Assembly: GCF_019903425.1 (NCBI RefSeq)
Contig: NZ_JACHUZ010000013.1
Coordinates: forward strand, 1,648,168 to 1,712,167
Reading direction: 5' to 3'
Length of the DNA: 64,000 bases
Origin: Vreelandella halophila
GTDB lineage: Bacteria; Pseudomonadota; Gammaproteobacteria; Pseudomonadales; Oleiphilaceae
The position numbers were made by a program, and so were the translations under genes. Position 1 is the first letter of the stretch. Every line of letters begins with the position of its first letter. Below, piece after piece: positions 58,582 through 64,000 of this stretch. The notes beneath the pieces are model-generated. The model worked only from the letters and a program-made list of their open reading frames with translations. It was not told the DNA's origin and ran no database searches.

Positions 58582-59859
58582 ATGAACAACGAGCAGCTTC
58601 AGGCTCTGAAGGAGAAATACGTTGCCGCTGGCGGTGCCAGCCCCAACAAGCAGTTCGCCGATCACGCGGAGAACGCCGTGGTTTGGGATGCGGACGGCAA
58701 GCGCATGGTCGATTTTGCCGGAGGCATCGGTGTACTCAACCTGGGCCATCGCCACCCCCGGGTGGTTGAAGCGGTCAAGGGCCAGCTCGACAAGCTGATG
58801 CACACCTGCCAGACGGTGATGCCCTACGCCCCCTATGTGCAGCTGGCCGAAAAACTTAGCAACATCGTGCCGGTACGCGGCCATGGCAAGGTCTTCCTGG
58901 CCAACTCCGGAGCCGAAGCCCTGGAGAACGCCGTCAAGATCGCCCGTGCAAGCACCGGGCGCAGCAACGTCATCTGCTTCACAGGCGGCTATCACGGCCG
59001 GACCTTCATGACCATGGCGATGAACGGCAAGGTTCATCCCTACCAGACCGATTTCGGCCCCATGCCGGGTGGTGTCTTCCGCGCTCCCTTCCCGGTGCCG
59101 TATCACGGCGTGAGCGAAGAAGAAGCCCTTCGGGGTCTCGAGGCCACCTTCAAGGCGGATTCCGCGCCCCAGCACACCGCGGCCATCGTGATCGAGCCGG
59201 TCCTGGGTGAGGGCGGTTTCTACGCCGCATCACCGGAGTTCCTGCAGAAGATCCGGTCGATCTGTGACGAACACGGGATTCGCATGATCGTGGACGAGGT
59301 CCAGTCCGGTTTCGGTCGTACCGGTAAGATGTTCGCCATTGAGCACAGCGATGTGGAGCCGGACATGATGACCATGGCCAAGAGCATGGCCGACGGCATG
59401 CCGATCTCCGCCGTGGTGGGCACCGACCACATCATGGACAGCTCCGGCGGCAACTCCCTGGGCGGTACCTACACCGGTAACCCGCTGGCCTGCGCCGCGG
59501 CCATCGCTGCCATCGACGTGTTCGAGGAGGAGGACATCCTCGGCAAGAGCCGGGCCCTGGGCGCGCGCCTGGAAGAACGCTTCAACGATTGGCACCGGCG
59601 CTTCCCGCACGTGGACAACGTGCGTCGCCTCGGCGCCATGGCGGCCTTCGAGTTGGTGAAGAGCCGGGATACCCACGAACCGGATGCCGAGATGGCCGCG
59701 GCCATCGTGGGCAAGGTCAAGGAGAGGGGCCTGATCCTGCTCAGCTGCGGCATGTACGGCAATACGCTCCGGTTCCTGATGCCGGTGACCATCGAGAACG
59801 AGGTTCTCGAGGAAGGCCTGGGCATGATCGAGGAGGCGCTGGCCGAGGTTCACGGCTGA
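58582..59859 (+). CDS. gabT: 4-aminobutyrate aminotransferase
   Basis: Class III PLP aminotransferase of 425 residues. FAGGIGVLNLGHRHP, NSGAEALENAVKIAR, GGYHGRT, VDEVQSGFGRTG and the PLP lysine in MAKSMADGMPI fit GabT. It converts GABA and 2-oxoglutarate to succinate semialdehyde and glutamate. GGAGGGAGAG precedes the ATG. No gabD is adjacent; an ornithine or diaminobutyrate role is less likely but possible. Confidence 0.9.
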   Translation: MNNEQLQALKEKYVAAGGASPNKQFADHAENAVVWDADGKRMVDFAGGIGVLNLGHRHPRVVEAVKGQLDKLMHTCQTVMPYAPYVQLAEKLSNIVPVRGHGKVFLANSGAEALENAVKIARASTGRSNVICFTGGYHGRTFMTMAMNGKVHPYQTDFGPMPGGVFRAPFPVPYHGVSEEEALRGLEATFKADSAPQHTAAIVIEPVLGEGGFYAASPEFLQKIRSICDEHGIRMIVDEVQSGFGRTGKMFAIEHSDVEPDMMTMAKSMADGMPISAVVGTDHIMDSSGGNSLGGTYTGNPLACAAAIAAIDVFEEEDILGKSRALGARLEERFNDWHRRFPHVDNVRRLGAMAAFELVKSRDTHEPDAEMAAAIVGKVKERGLILLSCGMYGNTLRFLMPVTIENEVLEEGLGMIEEALAEVHG

Positions 59860-59881
59860 GCACCTGCTTCAGGATCGTAAA

Positions 59882-59907
59882 AAAGGGGCTCCCGCGGGAG
59901 CCCCTTT
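59882..59907. terminator. Bidirectional terminator gabT / hsp20
   Basis: The 26 bp palindrome AAAGGGGCTCCC / GGGAGCCCCTTT lies between the two convergent genes. It is flanked by runs of A and T so that each strand reads a hairpin followed by T. Confidence 0.88.
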
Positions 59908-59931
59908 GTCGTTGCGGATCCTGTACCCGTG

Positions 59932-60492
59932 TTATTCCACTTCGATCCGGCGGGTGCCTCCGGACTGCTCCGGATCACGGCCAATGGTGATGGTCAGTAC
60001 GCCGTTGCGGAACTTTGCCTTGAGGTCGTTCGCTTTTGCGTCCGCCGGCAGATCCAGGATCCGCTGGAAGGCGCCATAGCGGCGCTCGACAAAGTGGTAG
60101 TTGTCGTCGCTGTCGTCCCGTTCCTGTTGTTTCTCGCCCCGGATGATGAGCGCATCACCATCCACTTCCACCTTCACGTCATCCTTTTCAACACCGGGCA
60201 TGTCCACATGCAGGGTGTAGCTATTCTCGCTCTCCTTGATGTCCACAGACGGCCGGAAGAAGTCGTCCGTTATCCCGCTGCCCAGTGCCGGCCACGGAGA
60301 AAGGCCGAACTGGCGGTAGAAATCATCAAAGAGTTGGTCCATCCGGTTGTGCAGGCTCATTACCGGATCGCGGCTCACCGCCTGTGAACTTCCTTCACGG
60401 GTTGCGGGAACGGAATTCAGGGTCTGTTGTTCACGGGCCTGCTCCTGTTCTTTCCGGAACCAGTTCCACGGGGAGATCTTTTTCAGGTCCAT
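59932..60492 (-). CDS. Hsp20 / alpha-crystallin small heat-shock protein
   Basis: A 186-residue chaperone: a variable N-terminal arm (about 1-75), the alpha-crystallin domain (about 80-170) with VDIKESENSYTLHVDMPGV, and RNGVLTITI. No IXI motif is clear at the end (RRIEVE may serve). Holds denatured proteins during stress. GAGGAGGTG lies 6 bp upstream of the ATG, and a sigma-32-like promoter precedes it. Confidence 0.93.
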   Translation of the reverse strand: MDLKKISPWNWFRKEQEQAREQQTLNSVPATREGSSQAVSRDPVMSLHNRMDQLFDDFYRQFGLSPWPALGSGITDDFFRPSVDIKESENSYTLHVDMPGVEKDDVKVEVDGDALIIRGEKQQERDDSDDNYHFVERRYGAFQRILDLPADAKANDLKAKFRNGVLTITIGRDPEQSGGTRRIEVE

Positions 60493-60539
60493 AGCATCAC
60501 CTCCTCTGACGGATTCATCATGACCTTCTACCTTTATAG

Positions 60540-60566
60540 ATGCAGGGCGGAAGCCGTGGTTTCAAG
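60540..60566 (-). promoter_or_regulatory. Sigma-32-like promoter for hsp20
   Basis: On the minus strand CTTGAAA (60566-60560) exactly matches the heat-shock -35 box. After 12 bp comes CCCTGCAT (60547-60540), similar to the -10 consensus CCCCATnT. It sits about 50 bp upstream of the start codon, as expected for an Hsp20 gene. Confidence 0.6.
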
Positions 60567-60651
60567 AGGTGGCCTGTACACCCGGCGCCTCAGGGGTTAA
60601 GGTTTCTGGCCGTCTTGTAACCCCATTCACAGGGCATCGCAGGAGGATTCC

Positions 60652-62346
60652 GTGACAAGCTGGCTGATGGCATTGATGGCGTTCGCCGTCTTTTTTCTTG
60701 GTTACCGCTACTACTCCCGTTTTCTCGCTGAACGCCTGTTTCAGCTGAGTCCGGACTACCGGACTCCGGCGCGTCGGTATGAGGACAGTGTGGACTTTGT
60801 TCCCACCAACAAGTTCATTCTCTGGGGCCACCATTTCACGTCCGTCGCGGGGGCCGCTCCCATCATCGGTCCAGCCATCGCCATGATCTGGGGATGGGGG
60901 CCGGCCCTGGCGTGGGTGCTGATCGGCACGGTCTTCATGGCCGGCATCCATGACTTCGGCACGCTCTGGGCATCCGTCCGCAACCGCGGCCAGTCGGTGG
61001 GAATGATCGCCCGCAACGTCATCAGCCCGCGCGCACTGATGCTGTTCCTGTTGATCATTTTCTTCCTGCTGCTGATGGTAAACGCGGTTTTTGCTGTGGC
61101 CATAGGTACACTCTTCTCGTCTTTCCCCGAAAGTGTTCTGCCGTACTGGCTACAGATTCCCATTGCCATCACCATCGGCTTCCTGGTCTATCGCCGCAAC
61201 TGGCACATACTGGTGCCGTCACTGGTTGGGTTGGTTGCCCTGCTTTTCCTCGTCTATGCCGGCACCCTGGCGCCGCTGGGGTTGCCCGAGCAGATGGGCG
61301 GCTATTCCAGCACCGCCTGGTGGGTGCTGATCATGCTGGGTTACGGCGCTATCGCCTCACGCCTGCCGGTCTGGCTCCTGCTGCAGCCCAGGGATTTCAT
61401 CAACTCCCACCTGCTGTTCATCTGTCTTGCTCTGGTCTATCTGGGTGTGTTTGTTGGCACGCCCGAAATTGTGGCGCCCATGTACAACACGGCCGTTCCC
61501 GACGATGCACCGCCGCTGCTGCCACTGCTGTTCGTAACCATCGCCTGTGGTGCCATTTCCGGATTCCACGGGCTGGTCAGCTCCGGCACCTCTTCCAAGC
61601 AGCTGGCGCATGAAACCGATGCCCGCTTTGTGGGCTATCTGGGGTCCACGGGCGAGGGGCTTCTGGCGGTTGCGGCCATTCTGGCGACGGGCGCCGGCTT
61701 TGCCACCGTGGGTGAGTGGAATGAGCATTACGGTTCCTGGGCCCAGGCGAGCAGCCAGGGGATTGCGGCTTTCGTCGAGGGGGCCGGCAACCATGTGAAC
61801 AACCTTGGTATTCCGGTGGAGGTGGCCACCACCTTCATGTCGATGATGGTCGTAGCTTTCGCAGCGACCACCCTGGACACCAGCATGCGCCTGCAGCGGT
61901 TCATTCTGGGTGAAATCGGTCGTCAGTACCGGATGCCGGCCCTGGGTAACATCAACTTCGCCACTGTTCTGGTGTTCCTGAGCTGTGCCGCGCTGGCGTT
62001 CTTCGCCGACCCCTCCAATCCGGGGGCGGGTGGCATGGTGCTCTGGCCATTGTTCGGCACCACCAACCAGCTCACAGCCGGGCTTTCCCTGCTGGTGCTG
62101 ACCCTGATCCTGTGGCACCTGAAACGCCCGGTCATCTACAGCCTGGTGCCGTTCCTGTTTGTGGGCGCGATGACCATCTGGAGCATGATCATCAACATCG
62201 GCAGCTATCTGCGGGACGGCAACATGCTGCTGGTGGTGATCGGTGGTTTCATCTTCGTGCTCAACATCTGGCTGATTCTCGAAGGCGTTAACGCGGTGCG
62301 CCAGAAGCGTGATCCCTCGGAAATGCTGGATATGAACAATGATTAG
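60652..62346 (+). CDS. cstA: Carbon starvation CstA family transporter
   Basis: A 564-residue inner-membrane protein with many helices. Diagnostic segments are FVPTNKFILWGHHFTSVAGAAPI and GTVFMAGIHDF near the N-terminus, then HGLVSSGTSSKQL and AATTLDTSMRLQRF. CstA/BtsT proteins import pyruvate or peptides; E. coli CstA has 701 residues, so this is a shorter variant. AGGAGG lies 5 bp before the GTG start at 60652. It overlaps the next gene by 8 bp and starts a three-gene operon. Confidence 0.93.
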   Translation: MTSWLMALMAFAVFFLGYRYYSRFLAERLFQLSPDYRTPARRYEDSVDFVPTNKFILWGHHFTSVAGAAPIIGPAIAMIWGWGPALAWVLIGTVFMAGIHDFGTLWASVRNRGQSVGMIARNVISPRALMLFLLIIFFLLLMVNAVFAVAIGTLFSSFPESVLPYWLQIPIAITIGFLVYRRNWHILVPSLVGLVALLFLVYAGTLAPLGLPEQMGGYSSTAWWVLIMLGYGAIASRLPVWLLLQPRDFINSHLLFICLALVYLGVFVGTPEIVAPMYNTAVPDDAPPLLPLLFVTIACGAISGFHGLVSSGTSSKQLAHETDARFVGYLGSTGEGLLAVAAILATGAGFATVGEWNEHYGSWAQASSQGIAAFVEGAGNHVNNLGIPVEVATTFMSMMVVAFAATTLDTSMRLQRFILGEIGRQYRMPALGNINFATVLVFLSCAALAFFADPSNPGAGGMVLWPLFGTTNQLTAGLSLLVLTLILWHLKRPVIYSLVPFLFVGAMTIWSMIINIGSYLRDGNMLLVVIGGFIFVLNIWLILEGVNAVRQKRDPSEMLDMNND

Positions 62347-62599
62347 GCAGGGGCTGCAGCGCCTGTTCTCGTTCTATGATGAGATGTACCAGGCGCCTTA
62401 TCGCCGGATCGAACGTCGTGCCCAGCGTCGGAAGGACGACCTGTTCCGGCTCATGGTGCTGTCCGAGTCACTGGGCGTTCCCAATCCGGCGGCCTTCTAT
62501 ACCCTCGAGCTGGTGCCCTTCATGCTGGAAGACTTCCACGACTGGCACCAGCGCATGGGCATGGAGCATTCCCCGCTGGAGGGCTTCCGTTGCTGCTAG
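62339..62599 (+). CDS. Small protein with Cys-Cys C-terminus (cory-CC-star type)
   Basis: An 86-residue protein, basic at the N-terminus (RIERRAQRRKDD), with a hydrophobic middle (AAFYTLELVPFML) and ending GFRCC. I recall a family named cory-CC-star protein with this ending, though I cannot verify it here. The final RCC recalls YbdD/YjiX (DUF466), the small partners encoded directly after cstA or btsT in E. coli. This protein takes the same place but otherwise does not look like YbdD. It overlaps cstA by 8 bp and the ATPase gene by 10 bp. Confidence 0.75.
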   Translation: MIRQGLQRLFSFYDEMYQAPYRRIERRAQRRKDDLFRLMVLSESLGVPNPAAFYTLELVPFMLEDFHDWHQRMGMEHSPLEGFRCC

Positions 62600-63555
62600 G
62601 ACGACTCTTCGGGCGCAGGTCCGCGCCGGTGGATACGGGCGAGGGTGCGCGGCTGGTGTTCTTCGGGGGCAAGGGGGGAGTGGGCAAGACCACCTGCGCT
62701 TCCGCCTATGCCCTGGGCCGGGGCCAGGAAGGTGAGCATGTGCTGGTTATCTCCACGGACCCGGCCCATTCCCTGGGGGATCTGTGGCTGACGGCGCTCG
62801 ATGCCTCGCCCCGACCGGTGGCCAAGGGTGTGGAGGCGCTGGAGCTGGATCCCGCAAAGGCCCTGGAGCGCTACATCAGTCAGGTCCGCGATAACCTGCG
62901 GGACCTGGCCAGCCCGGAAGTGCGCGAGGCGGCGGAACGTCAGGCCTCACTTGCCGCCGGCGCGCCCGGCGCTGAAGAAGCGGCCCTGCTGGATGAGCTG
63001 GTACGCCTGACCCTCGAGAATGAGCACCGATACGACCGGATCGTGTTCGATACCGCGCCTACGGGGCATACGCTTCAGCTGCTTCAGCTCCCGGAGGTGA
63101 TGCGGACCTGGACGGACGCGCTTCTGGAGAAACGCCGGGAGGCGATGGACACCAGCAGTGCGCTCCAAGGCGAGGAAGGCAGCCCGGAGGACCGGGCCGC
63201 GCGGATCCTGACCGAGCGCCGGGACCGTTACATGGCGATGCGGGACCGCCTGAGGGATCCGAACCGGACCCGGTTCATTCCGGTGCTGAACCCGGACCGC
63301 CTGTCACGGGAGGAAACCCACCGCATGGTGGCAACCCTGGAAGAGGTGAATGTCCGGGTGGATACCCTGATCCTCAACCGCGTCCTGCCCGAGAGTGCGG
63401 ACGGGGATTTTGCCCGTCGGCGTCGCGAGTCCGAGGCGGACCACATCGAGGCGACCCGCAGGGCCTTCCCGGCGCTCACCCTGATCCAGCTGCCCCTGAA
63501 CGCGGCTGATGTGAGCCGTGACCAGGGGCTTGAGGCACTGGCCGGGGCGCTCTAG
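62590..63555 (+). CDS. ArsA/Get3-family ATPase, single-domain
   Basis: A 321-residue P-loop ATPase with deviant Walker A GGKGGVGKTT at 26-35, ISTDPAHSLGD (switch I) and FDTAPTGHTLQLLQLPEVM (switch II), as in ArsA and Get3. Unlike ArsA (583 residues, two halves) it has one domain and just one Cys (C36), so the metalloid-binding Cys are missing. No arsB or arsR is near. The start is TTG at 62590 with GGAGGG 6 bp upstream, inside the end of the preceding gene. It may energise or target the CstA-small protein complex. Confidence 0.85.
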   Translation: MLLGRLFGRRSAPVDTGEGARLVFFGGKGGVGKTTCASAYALGRGQEGEHVLVISTDPAHSLGDLWLTALDASPRPVAKGVEALELDPAKALERYISQVRDNLRDLASPEVREAAERQASLAAGAPGAEEAALLDELVRLTLENEHRYDRIVFDTAPTGHTLQLLQLPEVMRTWTDALLEKRREAMDTSSALQGEEGSPEDRAARILTERRDRYMAMRDRLRDPNRTRFIPVLNPDRLSREETHRMVATLEEVNVRVDTLILNRVLPESADGDFARRRRESEADHIEATRRAFPALTLIQLPLNAADVSRDQGLEALAGAL

Positions 63556-64000
63556 GCCCAGGCCTTCTCCAGTACCGCGCGGGCGTCCTCCAGTGAGGCT
63601 TCCTTCGGGTTGAACATAATGGAGCCATCGTCGATGGTCATCTGCGCGATGCGGTCCAGCTGGCTCTTTTCCACCTTGCCGGTTTCCTGCAGCGTGCGCG
63701 GCAGCCCGCAGTGGCGGTGGAGGTCGTCACGCAGCTTGCGGATGGTCGCGATGGACTCCTCGGCGCGCTGGCTCTTCGGGGTCATGGCGTAGATCTCGGG
63801 CCCTGCCAGGTGCAGCAACAGCTCGCTCAGGGGCTCGCGGATCTGCCCCAGGTTGTACTCCAGCACATAGGGCAGGAACAGGCTCATGCACAGCCCGTGG
63901 GGCAGGTGGCAGACCGCACCCAGTGAATGCCCGAGCGCGTGTACCAGGCCGACCATCGAGTTCGAGAAGGCAATACCGGCCATGGTGGAAGCCTGGGCTA
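63552..64000 (-). CDS. Iron-containing alcohol dehydrogenase, C-terminal part (cut by window edge)
   Basis: About 149 residues of a group III alcohol dehydrogenase. SNSMVGLVHALGHSLGAVCHLPHG holds two metal-binding histidines; the rest is the helical C-terminal domain ending EDARAVLEKAWA. The frame is open to the right edge (ASTMAGIAFSN), so the gene continues outside. Substrate cannot be told. It overlaps the stop of the ATPase gene by 4 bp, tail to tail. Confidence 0.92.
   Translation of the reverse strand, partial: AQASTMAGIAFSNSMVGLVHALGHSLGAVCHLPHGLCMSLFLPYVLEYNLGQIREPLSELLLHLAGPEIYAMTPKSQRAEESIATIRKLRDDLHRHCGLPRTLQETGKVEKSQLDRIAQMTIDDGSIMFNPKEASLEDARAVLEKAWA

Noticed and set aside
62590-63555. 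Arsenite-pump ATPase (arsenic resistance)
   Set aside because: One ATPase domain only, no metalloid-binding cysteines, and no arsB, arsC, arsD or arsR nearby.

Overview
The window is high-GC chromosomal DNA from a gammaproteobacterium, most likely a marine or moderately halophilic member of the Marinobacter/Halomonas/Pseudomonas side of the class. The reasons are gene order (alaS-lysC-csrA-tRNA-Ser; rnt-pyrC/motY-argG; gyrA-serC-pheA-hisC-tyrA::aroA-cmk-rpsA-ihfB-lapA-lapB-pyrF; rmf/pyrD near rlmL), a TyrA-AroA fusion, a sodium-pumping oxaloacetate decarboxylase, a MotY-type flagellar protein and generally acidic proteins. The genus is inferred from gene content, not proven.

Layout. 0-9.2 kb: valS (cut by the left edge) and holC, divergent lptF-lptG (LPS export), an RDD membrane protein, alaS, lysC, csrA and three tRNA genes (Ser-GCU, two Arg-ACG). 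9.2-17.5 kb: oadGAB, then rnt-pyrC facing motY-argG and a host-attachment family protein. 17.6-25.0 kb is the most accessory-looking part: a penicillin/AHL-acylase family lipoprotein, a badly broken Pla-1/cef (VolA-like) lipase pseudogene, a pterin dehydratase and a HipBA toxin-antitoxin pair. 25.1-38.3 kb: gyrA, then the tightly overlapping serC-pheA-hisC-tyrA/aroA-cmk block for serine and aromatic amino acids, rpsA, ihfB, lapAB and pyrF. 38.3-51.3 kb: yciH, a nucleoside deoxyribosyltransferase, aspC, uvrB, a cation diffusion facilitator, pyrD, rmf, an RlmL protein lacking its RlmK half, small envelope/unknown genes, an M18 aminopeptidase, a haloacid dehalogenase and two identical tRNA-Asn genes. 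51.3-64 kb: a secreted lipase with its foldase, a YheT-like hydrolase, tesA with its divergent YbbA/YbbP ABC transporter, gabT, an Hsp20 with a heat-shock-type promoter, a cstA / Cys-Cys-tailed small protein / ArsA-like ATPase operon, and the end of an iron-dependent alcohol dehydrogenase.

How parts fit: several genes point to sodium-based energetics (OadGAB, MotY) and to growth on lipids, peptides and organic acids (lipase-foldase, TesA, acylase, CstA, GabT). The three pyrimidine genes pyrC, pyrF and pyrD are dispersed. The most novel-looking module is the translationally coupled trio at 60.6-63.6 kb, in which a CstA transporter is linked to a small protein ending in Cys-Cys and a single-domain ArsA/Get3-type ATPase. 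Also notable is a repeat family with a conserved loop on sequence-divergent long stems (38.7 and 42.9 kb), both copies placed right after gene ends. No CRISPR array, insertion sequence, rRNA or prophage was seen.
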